Source of the DNA: Corallium rubrum
Taxonomy: Eukaryota > Cnidaria > Anthozoa > Scleralcyonacea > Coralliidae
Assembly: GCA_964035015.1 (NCBI GenBank)
Contig: OZ036010.1
Coordinates: 6,571,467 to 6,635,466 of the forward strand
Reading direction: 5' to 3'
DNA length: 64,000 bases
In this document: positions 1 through 11,350 of the stretch, piece after piece
Layout: every line of letters begins with the position of its first letter
How positions within the stretch are numbered: position 1 is the first letter of the stretch
The notes under the pieces: generated by a model
What the model was told of the DNA's origin: nothing
The model's input: the letters and a program-made list of their open reading frames with translations, nothing else
Databases searched by the model: none
Program-made: the position numbers and the translations under genes

Positions 1-280
1 GTTGTTCGCTAGAACTTTGAACTCTTCACGGTTTTCTATAAACAAAAGCTTGTTTGGTAAGGAAAAAAAGAATATTTATAGGTCTTCAAAGCATGTGTGA
101 AGGTTAACTGGAGAAATGTATTGCTGTTCTTTTGTTCTGAGACTCATATTTGTTTGTTTGATGTGAAATTACAGAGCCAGGCGAAATGTTTTGGTAAGTC
201 TTTCAGTTTGTCTTTTCGTTTGTGTACTTTCCCTTGATAAACGTCAACTTTATTCAGCGAAACTCAAGCTATATAACAAA

Positions 281-424
281 ACACTTAATGTCTGATCCCT
301 CGGGAAACAGTTAGTTTTGTTTTCCCTCGAGTCTCGATGTTTCCCTCGACTTCGTCTCGGGAAATATCAAGACTCTCGGGAAAACAAAACTAACTGTTTC
401 CCTCGGGAGCAGACATTAAGTGTA
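281..424. repeat. Hairpin repeat
   Basis: Two arms of about 60 bases containing CACTTAATGTCTG and CTCGGGAAACAGTTAG pair across a centre reading CTCGACTTCGTCTCGG. Probably a small non-autonomous element. Confidence 0.75.
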
Positions 425-2146
425 TAAAATACGGTGTACAGTACACTTACAAACATTACATGCAGTGTATTGGGGAGGTTATATCTTTCTTTATTTTCTC
501 TTATTTTAACAGTCTCGAGCTACTACTCATACATAAGCGGATTTTTTAAAAAAGTAATTTGATAGTTGACGGAAATACGGGTTCTTTTTGTCATGGTAGC
601 TACCACTGGTATTTTTCTGTCTTATTTCTATCTACCTGTGACCTCAGCTGCGCAACAGTCCGGCCCAGCCTAGTCCCAGGCTCTCTTTCTTCGCTGTTTG
701 AATATTTACTAGCATTGGCTTCCCGTGGTCGAGCGCTGCGATGAGCAGTGACGTCAGACCTAGGTACCAGTCTCATTATATACGCGCGTGCTTCAGAACG
801 ATGGAACTAGGCTGAGACCAGCAAATCTAGCTATAAATTTGTTCAGAAAAAAATCCAGCGGTTACTACTACAACCGGGAAAGGAACATACATGTTCTGAT
901 CCGCACGTTTTAAGTAATAGTTTTAATCCAAGTTATTAGTATTGTAATCAACAGGACCAGTTCAACAAAGCATAATGATCGAAACAACATTGCTGGGCAA
1001 CATTTATATACTTTGAAAGCTTGATTCTTGGCCGTGCGTCAAGTTGGATTTTTTTCTGTCATACGTCATTTTCAACGTCTGTAAAAAGGCACTGGCTGTA
1101 CTCCAGATGGTGAGTGAATGATTTTCCCGCCACGTCGTGTGCCGCCGCCAAATAAGGACGGCGGTATGCTCACTGGTTGATTTGATGGAGAGGTTCGATC
1201 TGGAGGAACGTTTGACGCAGGGTTTTCATTTGAAGGAAGATTATCAACGACTGTCCTCGTTTCTATAAATGAACGGTATAAACATAACGAGTGTGAGTCA
1301 ATGCACGATCGGAAATTGCGGCTGTCGAGGCTCGCGAAATACGGGCTGACCCGTATTAGCTGCCCATGCGTAGAACGGATATCTCGCTTGTAAACGTCAT
1401 CAATACACGTGAGACCAAGCGAAGGCCGGCGCGAGATGAATGAGGAGCGAAGGAACGTTGTGGTACATGTGGGTTCATACGATAAAATTAGGAAGATAAA
1501 GGAGAATAATGGAACGACTGAAGACGATACTAGGGATATTGTAGGATGACAAGCATTTGTTGACTTGAAATCAAATATGGCGAGAAAATTAGGCGAAGAA
1601 CAAGGTGCGATCTAGTATCGTAATCTTCCATGTCAAATGACTAAAATCTGTTGTTTATTGGCCGTTTACTACCCCCAAAAGAAGTCGGGTTGTTCAGCAC
1701 GCACGTGGCCTGCGAACTGCCCCGTAAGAGTGGTCGATTTTCTATGCGATTTCCGATCGTGACAGGGCGATTGGTAGATTGCGCTCAAGACTCGAGAGGA
1801 TTTGTGAATACAAATCCTCCCTCGGCTTTTGGGGACATTTAATTACTAATTTTCTTCATGTCATGGTATTACTTATAATAAACCTTCTTCACGGGTGTTA
1901 CCCGCATACCCGAGAACCGAGGCTTTTAGCCATATACCGTCCGAGGGGCCTCAGGGCAATATCTAAATACACTTGAATTTTTAATTACTGGTTTTCTTGG
2001 GACGTATCGTAGATACATCTCTAGAAAGAACAAAGAATTCCGACTCAACTTAAATAATCAGAGTTAAGTGCTAAGTTTATAGATATTCAACCCTGTATAC
2101 ATTCAACAGCCGTAAAGTTTATCTTGAATGTAGCAACTAAACGTAC
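425..2146. other. Non-coding stretch; no gene seen
   Basis: It must be intron of gene A after exon 23. I see no further EGF-like exon, and the short open frames look random. The last part of gene A is presumably left of position 1. Confidence 0.4.
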
Positions 2147-2308
2147 CAGTTGCGTACGGTGGTTCTTGTGTCGGTAATGTGTTGCTAAATGTTGCTGTTG
2201 TATCCGGTCTTGGTCGCGAGACATATCCAGGGTTACCGTATCCTGGGGCACCACTTGATAACGAAGACACTAAATTCGAGGTTCCTGGTTCAACTGTTTT
2301 TGTATTGA
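2147..2308 (-). CDS. Gene A exon 23: Pro/Ser/Thr/Gly-rich linker
   Basis: Residues 1069-1122. Acceptor ATTTTTCAG, donor G then GTACGT, both phase 1. The 54 residues have no cysteine and are rich in Thr, Ser, Pro, Gly and Ala (for example APGYGNPGYVSRPRP, TLPTQEPPYAT). This fits a flexible, possibly O-glycosylated linker before a following domain or membrane segment outside the window. The call depends on splice sites and frame only. Confidence 0.7.
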
Positions 2309-2416
2309 CTGAAAAATATTGAAGATAACAAAAACGTGAAAATTATTTTCCGAATAGGTTAAACGTGACGATGTTGTATTATCGTTTCTTGGCATTTATT
2401 CATCCATTCATGCACC

Positions 2417-3500
2417 CAACCAACCAACCAACCAACCAACCAACCAACCAACCAACCAACCAACCAACCAACCAACCATCCAACCAATCAACCAACCAAC
2501 CAACCAACCAACCGACAATCAAGCCTTCCTCTTTTCCTCCCTTCCTCCCACCAGCCAGCCAGCCAACCAACAAACCAACCAATCAAACAGCCAACCAACT
2601 AATCAACCAGCCATACAGCCAGACAGACAGCCAACCAATCAGCCAACCAACCAACCAATCAGCCAACCAACCAACCAACCACCCAACCAACCAACCAACC
2701 AACCAACCAACCAACCAACCAACCAACCAACCAACCAACCAACCAATCAGCCAGCCAGCCAGCCAGCCAGCCAGCCCGTCAGCCAGCCAGCCCGTCAGCC
2801 AGCCCGTCAGCCAGCCCGTCAGCCAGCCCGTCAGCCAGCCCGTCAGCCAGCCAGCCCGTCAGCCAGCCAGCCCGTCAGCCAGCCAGCCCGTCAGCCAGCC
2901 AGCCCGTCAGCCAGCCAGCCCGTCAGCCAGCCAGCCCGTCAGCCAGCCCGTCAGCCAGCCCGTCAGCCAGCCAGCCCGTCAGCCAGCCAGCCCGTCAGCC
3001 AGCCAGCCCGTCAGCCAGCCCGTCAGCCAGCCAGCCCGTCAGCCAGCCAGCCCGTCAGCCAGCCCGTCAGCCAGCCAGCCCGTCAGCCAGCCCGTCAGCC
3101 AGCCCGTCAGCCAGCCCGTCAGCCAGCCCGTCAGCCAGCCCGTCAGCCAGCCCGTCAGCCAGCCCGTCAGCCAGCCCGTCAGCCAGCCCGTCAGCCAGCC
3201 CGTCAGCCAGCCCGTCAGCCAGCCCGTCAGCCAGCCCGTCAGCCAGCCCGTCAGCCAGCCCGTCAGCCGGTCAGCCAAACAAACAAACAAACAAACAAAC
3301 AAACAAACAAACAAACAAACAAACAAACAAACAAACAAACAAACAAACAAACAAACAAACAAACAAACAAACAAACAAACAAACAAACAAACAAACAAAC
3401 AAACAAACAAACAAACAAACAAACCAGCCAACCAACCAACCAACCAGACGTCCATCCATTCATTCATTCATTCATTCATTCATTCATTCATTCATTCACC
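2417..3500. repeat. Compound microsatellite/minisatellite (CCAA, CAGC/CCGT, AAAC, CATT)
   Basis: CCAA runs, then a long 12/16-mer block built from CAGC and CCGTCAGC (2746-3270), an AAAC run (3276-3422) and a CATT run (3453-3500). All units are tetramers, so both strands stay open for 140-390 codons, which is an artefact. Confidence 0.95.
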
Positions 3501-3529
3501 AATTTACCTTTCCATCCACCCAAACTTAC

Positions 3530-3670
3530 TTTGACAATTTCTTCCTGAAAATCCAAACGGACAAATACACTTGAATCCCAACGAGTCAAATGCCACGTCA
3601 GAGAACTTTCGAGCATCCATGCATGTCCCGCTGTTCTGACATGGGTTCGAATAACAGGCATACTGCGGAA
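3530..3670 (-). CDS. Gene A exon 22: EGF-like domain 21
   Basis: Residues 1022-1068. Acceptor TTTTTTAG, donor A then [20 protein letters not shown], long 3-4 loop, then CIC and [14 protein letters not shown] fits the O-glucose rule C1-x-S-x-P-C2, and CQNSGTC fits O-fucose. The donor lies about 30 bases from the end of the large CCAA/CAGC/AAAC/CATT microsatellite. Confidence 0.9.
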
Positions 3671-3766
3671 CTAAAAAAAGAAAGACCCATGTTGTTGATT
3701 AGACTTTAGAAATCTTTAGTAACAATATCCGTGGCATCAAATTCGTTGGATAGTAGTACTACAGAC

Positions 3767-3922
3767 CTTCACAATTCTTTCCGCTGTATCCTCTCATGCA
3801 GAAACACTTGTAGCGTTCATAGCCGTTTAGTCTTACTAGATTGTTTTGACTGTTCCTTTGATCGTAACATGACCCTCCATTAGAACATGGATGTAGTGCA
3901 CAAGGATTTGTCTCGTCTTGGG
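3767..3922 (-). CDS. Gene A exon 21: EGF-like domain 20, long 3-4 loop
   Basis: Residues 970-1021. Acceptor AATTTTAG, donor G then GTCTGT (weak). NPCALHPCSNGGSC, a long 3-4 loop of about 22 residues, then CFC and GYSGKNCEG. CSNGGSC fits O-fucosylation. Confidence 0.88.
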
Positions 3923-4021
3923 CTAAAATTGAGAGGATAAATGTATCGTATAGAAACGTTAAGTGGTTCAATTCACCTCACCTCATCTCCCCTCACCTCA
4001 CCTCACCTCCCTTCGCTTCGT

Positions 4022-4158
4022 TTCACTTCACTTCACTTCACTTCACTTCACTTCACTTCACTTCACTTCACTTCACTTCACTTCACTTCACTTCACTTCA
4101 CTTCACTTCACTTCACTTCACTTCACTTCACTTCACTTCACTTCACTTCACTTCACTT
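4022..4158. repeat. CTTCA pentamer array
   Basis: About 27 near-perfect CTTCA units, preceded by a CTCAC-rich start. Confidence 0.95.
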
Positions 4159-4208
4159 GAACAATAGCGGGTGATCTGTACGAAACGTGTTAAACATTGT
4201 TGACAAAC

Positions 4209-4322
4209 CTTCGCATTTTTGTCCCTTGAAGCCTGCCTTGCACTTGCAAACGTAGCCAACATGCGTGCTAAAACATGTCGCACCGTTCAAGCAAGGGTTC
4301 CCTGGATAACAATAGTCATTAT
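4209..4322 (-). CDS. Gene A exon 20: EGF-like domain 19
   Basis: Residues 932-969. Acceptor CTTTTTAG, donor G then GTTTGT (weaker donor). DYCYPGNPCLNGATC, then CKC and GFKGQKCEG. CLNGATC fits the O-fucose rule. The donor is 50 bases from the CTTCA array. Confidence 0.9.
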
Positions 4323-4556
4323 CTAAAAAGACAATCGTTACGATTATAATAATAACCACAAGTATATAGGCAGTTGTGCTACGCTACGACTTGACTGCAC
4401 CGACGCGTTAAATTAAAAAAATGAAAAGGCTAGCTCCTAAACCATTTCTAAACGGTATTCTCTATCGACCCTTTTAATAAGTATAGAATACGTAATTTTC
4501 ACCCTATGACGTCAATTTCTTTTCAATTTTTCTTTTAAATTATTTTCACTTTTGTT

Positions 4557-4930
4557 TGGGAGCACGGGTGGCGTGTGCTGTTAGGGCGTTGCCTCTCATC
4601 AAAAAGTTAAACCCGGTTAGACGGGGTTAGTACTTGGATGGGTGACCTCTTGGGAATAACCCCGTTGTCGGGCTTGGACTCATGTGAGTAGAGTTGTAGT
4701 TGATCTCTCCTGTGCTTCGAGGGGTTTTCGCCGGGTTCTCCGGCTTTCCTCCCTCCATAAAATCAACACCTAACATCTTAGCTGTGATCCGTGGTCTGAA
4801 TTGTGTCGTTGGCGGCTGCGTGGAGCGCCTTTGATATGTCTCGACACGGCCACGTTGATCTGCGTCCTTCGCAATTCAGCCGTTGGCTGCAAGTAAGGAT
4901 GATTAGCCACGCAGTCCTTTATCCTTTATT
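4557..4930 (+). mobile_element. 5S-rRNA-derived SINE, near full length
   Basis: The head contains AAACCCGG, then TTAGTACTTGGATGGGTGAC and TGGGAAT, which match the internal promoter region of eukaryotic 5S rRNA. An unrelated body with TCTCCGGC/CCTCCCTCC follows. The 5' part differs from real 5S rRNA, so this is a SINE and not a gene. Confidence 0.82.
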
Positions 4931-4949
4931 GTCGTAATGCCACCTTTAC

Positions 4950-5365
4950 ACTATTACGGTACGGTCAGTCTTCCGTTGAAAAATCGCTACGTTTCTTTGT
5001 TGTGTTTACACTAGCGAGGTTCAGATCACACTTCCACTATACCGCTACCGCTACCGTAAATGTGGTTAAGCTGATTTAACGTTCGTTTTTTCGTTCTGTA
5101 GTGGTAGTTGGTTTTAATCCTGGTATCGTAAAACGCTTTCTTTTCGCACTAGGTTTGAGACCTGCGACCATTACTGAACGTAAAAACAATATTTGAGATG
5201 TTTAATTATATTTACGGTAGCGGTAGCGGTAGTGGAAGTGTGATCTGAACCTCGCTACTATTCCGGAGTGGCTTGTCGTATCGTAGTCACTACGCTTAGC
5301 ACTCCGGCTGCAAATTACTACTCTATGGTAAATATACCGTAGCGTCATAGTGTAAGCAGACGATT
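4950..5365. mobile_element. Inverted-repeat element
   Basis: Outer arms include TTTACACTATTACGG / CGTCATAGTGTAAG. Inner arms include AGCGAGGTTCAGATCACACT and its complement at about 5240, with tandem CTACCG/CGGTAG. Confidence 0.65.
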
Positions 5366-5663
5366 TTTTTTCCTACGGAACGCTCACCCCAATCCGGACC
5401 ACCTTTTGTATATTTTCAACAGAATTCAAAAAGCTCAAAATGACGTCAATGGCTGAGAATGACGTACTTTGCACAAAGTACATCGCATCCATGCAAGTGT
5501 GGTATTATATTGTCACTTTTGCTTCTGGGCCACTAACTCTTTTGGACGTTTATAAGCAATGGTTGTCTATTTTACAAGTCTCTTACTTGTCCATAAATCA
5601 AGATGTGTGAATACATGTTTTGCGACCTGGAGATAACTATCTCGTTACTATTAGTCAACTTAC

Positions 5664-5780
5664 GTTCACAATGATAGCCTCGTTTTCCTTGAGCACACAT
5701 ACAATGGTATCCAAGACGATTATCAGCAGTAAAACATTTTCCTTCATTTTTACAAGGGTTCGGAACGCAAGAATCCTTTC
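5664..5780 (-). CDS. Gene A exon 19: EGF-like domain 18
   Basis: Residues 893-931. Acceptor TTATATAG, donor C then GTAAGT. DSCVPNPCKNEGKC, then CMC and GKRGYHCER. Normal six-cysteine EGF with a basic turn. Confidence 0.9.
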
Positions 5781-6154
5781 CTATATAACAAGGAATATTT
5801 AACATTTGATTAAGCCTTTCTTGCATGCCTTTTTACACACAAATTCGTGTAAAAAATCCATACAGATCGAGTAAACAAGGTTAATAAGTAATTTATTATG
5901 GGGCTATTTTAATTATATTGATACTTATTGTATCTAAATTAGTGTGAAAACCGTAGAAAGTGACACCAGCAAAATCGACATATAGGACAGGGGTTCGAAT
6001 ACGAGAAAAGACTGGAGTGTAGTAGACTGGCGTGTAGTGACCTGGTCCAGATACGCATTTTTACAGACCGCGCGTTGACCAGTTTTAATAACACCAATCT
6101 AGGATTGGGTGGGTGTTATTAGGATTATGTTTAAAATTAGGTTAAATTGCTTAC

Positions 6155-6277
6155 TTTCACACTGCTTTCCAGTAAATCCTTGTCGGCAAATGCACAGGTA
6201 ACCCTTATCGTTTGCTTTATCTTCAGCACAGAGACCATCGTTTACACACGGGTTTGGCATACACGGTGAACTGAAAG
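6155..6277 (-). CDS. Gene A exon 18: EGF-like domain 17
   Basis: Residues 852-892. Two AGs are close together. The frame requires the first (TTTGTAG then CTTTCAG), which keeps phase 1; the second would break the frame. SPCMPNPCVNDGLC, a longer 3-4 loop (ends DKGYLC), then CIC and GFTGKQCES. Donor A then GTAAGC. Confidence 0.88.
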
Positions 6278-6439
6278 CTACAAAAAAAATGGATTGAACA
6301 TGCTTGCAAAACCAGCACACGGTAAACCTGATGAATTACAAACAAGGTATGGTAACTGTAGAGGAAAAGTATATTGTCTGTGCTGGAAAGTATCCCCAAT
6401 TCTTGACTGCACTAGCCGGATTGAAAGAGCTTTAGAATA

Positions 6440-6836
6440 TAAGTTAAGTTTGTCTAATTTGAGAGAACTCGTGAAATGGTAAAGAAAGACTTTTTCCGTA
6501 TTTTTCTTTGTTTTCGAGATATTTCAATTTGTTTGACATGTAAATGAGATGGTCTCTGACGTCATACAGCATTTTCACACACAGCATGCAAACTCAATTA
6601 TTTCTCTAAGTTTGTTCAACATAATTACTTGAAATTGTATTCACTAAAACTCTTTGTAACACCGAACATTTCATGTTGAGCAATCATGGAGGTATAAGTG
6701 ATTTTGTAATGCATGAAAATGCTGTGGCCTGGATATTACGTCAGGGACCATTTCATTTGCATATGAAACAAACTGAAATATCCCCAAAACGAAGAAATAT
6801 ATTCGAAAAACTTGTAAAAGGTCTTCCATTACAAGC
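6440..6836. mobile_element. Palindromic element, relative of the TTAA family
   Basis: Arms share GAGATATTTCAATTTGTTTG and its complement around a TGACGTCA-containing part. It matches the copy at 58949-59403. A run of nine or more G follows the right end. Confidence 0.65.
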
Positions 6837-6894
6837 CGGGGGGGGGGGGATAAATGTATTTTACAAGAAGTAGTAATGGCATTCACACTCTTAC

Positions 6895-7005
6895 CGTCAC
6901 AATGTCTACCGCCGAAGCCTTCAGGGCAATCGCACTCGTAACCACCCTTTGTGTTGAAGCATTTCCCTCCATTTTTACACACTGGTTTGAAGCAATAATT
7001 AACCT
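6895..7005 (-). CDS. Gene A exon 17: EGF-like domain 16
   Basis: Residues 815-851. Acceptor ATTCATAG, donor G then GTAAGA. NYCFKPVCKNGGKC, then CDC and GFGGRHCDG. Its acceptor is about 100 bases from the pentameric GTGTG block. Confidence 0.9.
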
Positions 7006-7104
7006 CTATGAATTAAGAACATGAATGAAGTAAAATAAAGTGATATGAAATAAAGGGGGGTGGAGCTGGAGGAATGAAGTGAGGTGAAGAAGTGAAGCGA
7101 AGCG

Positions 7105-7320
7105 AAGCATGGTGTGGTGTGGTGTGGTGTGGGGTGTGGGGTGGTGTGGGGTGGTGTGGGGTGGGGTGTGGTGTGGTGTGGTGTGGTGTGGTGTGGTGTG
7201 GTGTGGTGTGGTGTGGTGTGGTGTGGTGTGGTGTAGTGTAGTGTAGTGTAGTGTGGTGTGGTGTGGTGTGTGGTGTGGTTGGTGTGGTGTGGTGAGGTGA
7301 GGTGAGGTGCAAGGTGAGGT
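7105..7320. repeat. GTGTG/GGTGT pentamer array
   Basis: Irregular GTGTG, GTGTA and GTGAG pentamers. On the other strand it reads as a false Thr/His-rich frame. Confidence 0.92.
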
Positions 7321-7508
7321 GAGGTGAGGTGGGGAAAGCGAAGTGAAGTCAAGTATAATGAAGGGAAGGGAAGCGAATGGAGGTAAAGGGAAGTTAAGAG
7401 AAAGGAGGGGAAGGGTATAGGGATGGGAATGGAATGGAAGCAAAGTGAATTGAAATGGACCGAAAATAAAGAATACCAATAGTTTTACTCTTTCTCAAAG
7501 TACTTTAC

Positions 7509-7622
7509 CTTCGCAATGATCACCAAGGAATCCCGGAAGACACTTACAAACGACATTATGCCCGTCACTATGACAAATGCCATTATTCTCGCATGGGTTG
7601 TCGGGATAGCACATATTATGTT
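7509..7622 (-). CDS. Gene A exon 16: EGF-like domain 15
   Basis: Residues 777-814. Acceptor CTTTTCAG, donor G then GTAAAG. NMCYPDNPCENNGIC, then CKC and GFLGDHCEG. One extra residue between cysteines 1 and 2. Confidence 0.9.
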
Positions 7623-7860
7623 CTGAAAAGCAGAAACCAATCAGATTGCACTGTGTTAACTCTTTAAACCCAAGAGGCCACCCACTGACTGAGTAAAACC
7701 ATCTAGTGTTAGCCAGAGTAAAATACTAAAAGGAAATTCAGGGTTAGGAGGGTTAAGACTGCTCACGGGCAAAGCCATATTATAAATATCTTTAATTGTA
7801 AAATATAATACCACTCGGTCAAAATCAATGGATATTGAAAAAAAAGCAAGCCAATTTTAC

Positions 7861-7974
7861 CTTGACAAATATGTCCTCCCCATTCCATCGGACAATGACA
7901 CGTATAACCCTTTGTTTTTGAATCATTACATTTACCACCGTGCAAGCATGGATTGGGAGAACAATGACTATGAA
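7861..7974 (-). CDS. Gene A exon 15: EGF-like domain 14
   Basis: Residues 739-776. Acceptor CTTTCCAG, donor G then GTAAAA. SHCSPNPCLHGGKC, then CHC and MEWGGHICQG. Trp replaces the aromatic of the usual turn. The tRNA-armed palindrome begins about 48 bases upstream of its acceptor. Confidence 0.9.
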
Positions 7975-8021
7975 CTGGAAAGTAAAATTTTGTTAGTTTC
8001 AGAAATTGCAGCTTGATGTTA

Positions 8022-8476
8022 ATAATTGTCAGTTGTTTGCTGTACAAGCTGTGTTAGTTAGTAATACTCAGAAAAACTCTGAGCTCTAAGCGGGACTCGA
8101 ACCCACAACCTTCTGAATGCTAGCCAGACGCTCTAACCATTGAGCCACTAGAACTCAGATAGCAGAGCAAAGTTAATTAAGGTACTTATACCTTAGACTG
8201 TGCCCAGTCCTCCAGGAACTGTTACAACGCGACTTGTAGACCAACAAGTACTTGTAACCGAGCGGTTAAGACTCGTTCCTGGAGGACTGGGCACAGTCTA
8301 AGGTATAAGGTATAAGTACCTTAATTAACTTTGCTCCGCTATCTGAGTTCTAGTGGCTCAATGGTTAGAGCGTCTGGTTAGCATTCAGAAGGTTGTGGGT
8401 TCGAGTCCCGCTTAGGGCTGAGTTTTTCTGAGTATTACTAACTAACACAGCTTGTACAGCAAACAACTGACAATTA
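8022..8476. mobile_element. 455-bp palindrome with tRNA-like arms
   Basis: Arms of about 190 bases are near identical in inverted order. Each holds a tRNA-like unit with an A box (GTGGCTCAATGGTTAGAG) and a B box (GGTTCGAGTCC): minus strand at about 8085-8150, plus at about 8350-8420. The centre is about 60 bases. Confidence 0.85.
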
Positions 8477-8654
8477 TATGCAAATTAAACATTTTGTCGT
8501 CGCACGTGCATGAGTTATCGGAGAAGGTTATATATCTTCGCTATTGTCAAATATAATCACTTGAAAATCTAGTGTATGTTATTTGAACAAAGCATTTTGA
8601 TTTGAAAGATTCTCTTTATGATAAATTTTTTCATGTATATTATTAATAAGTAAT

Positions 8655-8815
8655 AGCATGATTTCTCGTGCAATTTGAAAAAAGCACGCACTCGTGAGTT
8701 TTTCAAAGACCTCAAATAGCACTCGTCCTTCGGACTCGTGCAACTTTGATAGTCTTTGAAAGACTCACTCGTGCATGTTTTTTCCGAATTGCACTCGAAA
8801 CCATGCTACTACCTA
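8655..8815. repeat. Hairpin repeat
   Basis: Arms with CTCGTGCAATTTG / GAATTGCACTCG, centre CACTCGTCCTTCGGACTCGTG. Confidence 0.6.
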
Positions 8816-8837
8816 TACAAATTCAGAAAGTTCAAAT

Positions 8838-8990
8838 GGTTCATGGTTTGGCGTGCTCCATGGAGTTATGGATGCACGCGGGAAGTTGGGAAAGCACGAA
8901 AAAAGCGTGAGAGTTCGTCGAGGCGAGTGCTCTCTCAACTTCCCAAGTGCATCCATAACTCCATGGAGCACGCCAAACCATGAACCATTT
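8838..8990. mobile_element. Hairpin element, GGCGTGCTCCAT family
   Basis: Left TGGTTTGGCGTGCTCCATGG and right complement are near perfect around GTCGAGGCGAGTGC. Related copies at 45155-45310 and 51050-51190; partial copies at 9075-9105 and 51620-51650. Confidence 0.75.
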
Positions 8991-9562
8991 CTTAGAATCA
9001 GACACAAAACAACGGAAAACAATATTTATTTCGCTGATTAAAAATGAGTTTCTCATTACCTTTGAAATTACCGTCCTCCATCGAGTTATGGAGCACGCAC
9101 GGTAGCCAATCAGAAATGCCGTTATATCACATCCATGTTATAAAGGTATTTTAAAACTGGTTTAAACTCTGGTTATCGTAAGCAACAGTTGAACGACGTT
9201 TTTGCAATGGGGCCACAATGATTTCCGAGACAAAGTCGCAGAAAACATCATTGTACGAAGAACCCACCTAACTAATGTTCAGACTGATTAAGTGCTTTGT
9301 TATCTAGCTGGATTTTTGCTTGATTTCTGGCAGTTTCAAGTTGTTTTTAGCTGCATTTTCACTGAGCTTTTGCATCCCAAACGGTAAGGAGTTGACATAG
9401 TGTACAGTGCTACTATGATAAGTTGTATATACGTATATATGAAGTGCATGTGGCACGTTTGCGAGCTTGGTAAAGCACTCAGAAAATATCTCTGAGCCAA
9501 AGACAGGGTTTGCTACCACTTAGGATCACATATGGATTTGCAATCTTAGCTTTCCATCTGAG

Positions 9563-9632
9563 TTTCAGTGGCTCAATGGTTAGTCAGAGCGTCTAACCGG
9601 TCTTTAGAAGATTGCAGGTTCGAACCTCTGGT
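9563..9632 (+). repeat. tRNA-like SINE head
   Basis: CAGTGGCTCAATGGTTAG (A box) and GGTTCGAACC (B box) at tRNA spacing, followed by a body shared with about 39035-39080. Confidence 0.6.
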
Positions 9633-9783
9633 GTACGTGTTCAAAAACATTTTCTGAGTAATTGAGCTTGACGAACGTCTTCCTAACGTCTGTTGTATAG
9701 TGCTACTCTGCTAATGGTTTGAGGTGTAAACCAGTCCAATTTTCTATCAGAAACTGAGGTTACCTCTTTCTATAATTATATTT

Positions 9784-9875
9784 TCGGGGAGATACCCACG
9801 TTACGTGGTGACCTCATATTATTATAGTTACTATTATTTAATTTCAGGGAGATACCCACACTAAGTAGTGACCAT
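9784..9875. repeat. Short tandem duplication
   Basis: Two copies of a GGGAGATACCCAC...GTGACC unit about 60 bases apart. Confidence 0.5.
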
Positions 9876-10445
9876 TTTTCAATAATTACAATTTTGGAGA
9901 TTGAGATTTAAGGTGGCTCCCTACAGTAATTCCAAGAAAGGACTGGTAACGAGTATGACGTCGGCACATGCGTAAATAGCAATCTTGTCGCGTTGATATT
10001 CTGTCACGTCAGCAGCAGTCCGAACGATACAAATGCCCAAATAATATCACACATTTGCTTCAGTAAAATTATTTAAAATTTTGTGCGTAAAGAAATAGGA
10101 AAAAATTAAACAACATACTTAGTTTTAAGAAAATTTTATAAGACAGAACGTTTTAATCCATTGAGTTTATAGCGAAAAATCTGTCTAAATAGACGAAAAC
10201 CGTGAATATTTGACAAATTTCAAATGCCATTATTACCATGGTAACAGCAGATATTAGCACTATTCAACAAATACTTCATAAGTGTGGTTCTCCTTCTGCA
10301 GTTCAGTATACAGAATAATTATGTATTAGTTATTTTATAGACAGCAATAACCATTGACTATGACCGAATGTAACACGTCATGAGAAAACTAAAACTCTAG
10401 GCAGGCACCTTAATGTATTTTGGTTAAAAGAGAATCAATACTTAC

Positions 10446-10559
10446 GATGACAAAGTGATCCAACAAAGCCATGCGAACACTCACAATGATAACTTCCGTC
10501 CTCGTGATTTTCACACATTCCGTTATGTTTACAAGGATTTGGCAAACACGGATCAGAAT
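10446..10559 (-). CDS. Gene A exon 14: EGF-like domain 13
   Basis: Residues 701-738. Acceptor GTTCTAG, donor C then GTAAGT. DPCLPNPCKHNGMC, then CEC and GFVGSLCHR. Normal six-cysteine EGF. Confidence 0.9.
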
Positions 10560-10604
10560 CTAGAACGTAAGGGTTCAGAACGTATTATACAATACCCTGG
10601 TTGC

Positions 10605-10925
10605 TATGCGTGTTTTCATTGGTTGTTGCCCATGATCTATTAGAGGACAGACACATGGATCACGTCAGATCACATCAGCTGACTTGCTTTTTTCTTTCTT
10701 CATGCCCCCAAATCCGGCAAGGAGTATTGTGTAATTTTTATATTGTATAAAACAAATAGATTTCATTTTTTTGTTGTCTGTTGCACAGATGACGTCACAA
10801 CGTGGTAAGAACATCAGTGACCCACTCGATTGCGTCTCGTGGGCCACTTTTTTGTTCTTACCACGTTGTGACGTCATCTGTGTATCTATAACTGAACAGA
10901 CAACGGCAAAATGGAATCTATTTGT
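10605..10925. mobile_element. Repeat with 97-base hairpin
   Basis: Shared with 46071-46500 (TTGGTTGTTGCCCATGATCT; CACAACGTGGTAAGAACATC). 10787-10883 is a near-perfect hairpin with GATGACGTCACAACGTGG arms. Confidence 0.65.
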
Positions 10926-11103
10926 TAATTAGAAACTCACTTATGACCGTGTTCTGCTATTTTACGGCCAAAACACTGTTTTGAGCAAAAATGTGATACT
11001 TGAACCGGTCGTTGAGTTGGAATGGTAAAAAAAGACGTTTTAGCGGTCTCAAAAAGCAATGTCTCGAAATGTCAAGGTCTCTAAGCTTTATTTTTTTACT
11101 TAC

Positions 11104-11214
11104 GTTCACATAGTATCCCTACATATCCTGGAGGGCATTTGCAATTGACCTGGTCGCGGATTGCAATGCATTGTGCCTCTTGGGAACATGGGTTAGGCTT
11201 ACACGGGTCTTGCT
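11104..11214 (-). CDS. Gene A exon 13: EGF-like domain 12
   Basis: Residues 664-700. Acceptor ATTATAG, donor C then GTAAGT. DPCKPNPCSQEAQC, then CKC and GYVGILCER. The intron before it (11215-11350, 136 bases) is among the shortest in the gene. The usual Gly-Gly between cysteines 2 and 3 is replaced by Glu-Ala. Confidence 0.9.
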
Positions 11215-11350
11215 CTATAATGAAGCGAAAGCTTGTTTGTGAAAATTCAAGTTTTGCATAATATAAAGGTTAAAACATTATTTTCTGGCGAGTGTGATAA
11301 AGATAAAAGGAACTACTCAAGGTAAAATAGAAAATAGTAGGATGCTTTAC

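Noticed and set aside
2365..3534. 389-codon open frame rich in Gln, Pro, Thr, Asn and Ser
   Set aside because: It is built entirely from tetramer microsatellites; the opposite strand is equally open, and it lies in a gene A intron.
4557..4700. A functional 5S rRNA gene
   Set aside because: Only the internal promoter part matches; the 5' and 3' paired ends of 5S rRNA are missing and the same body recurs in dispersed copies.
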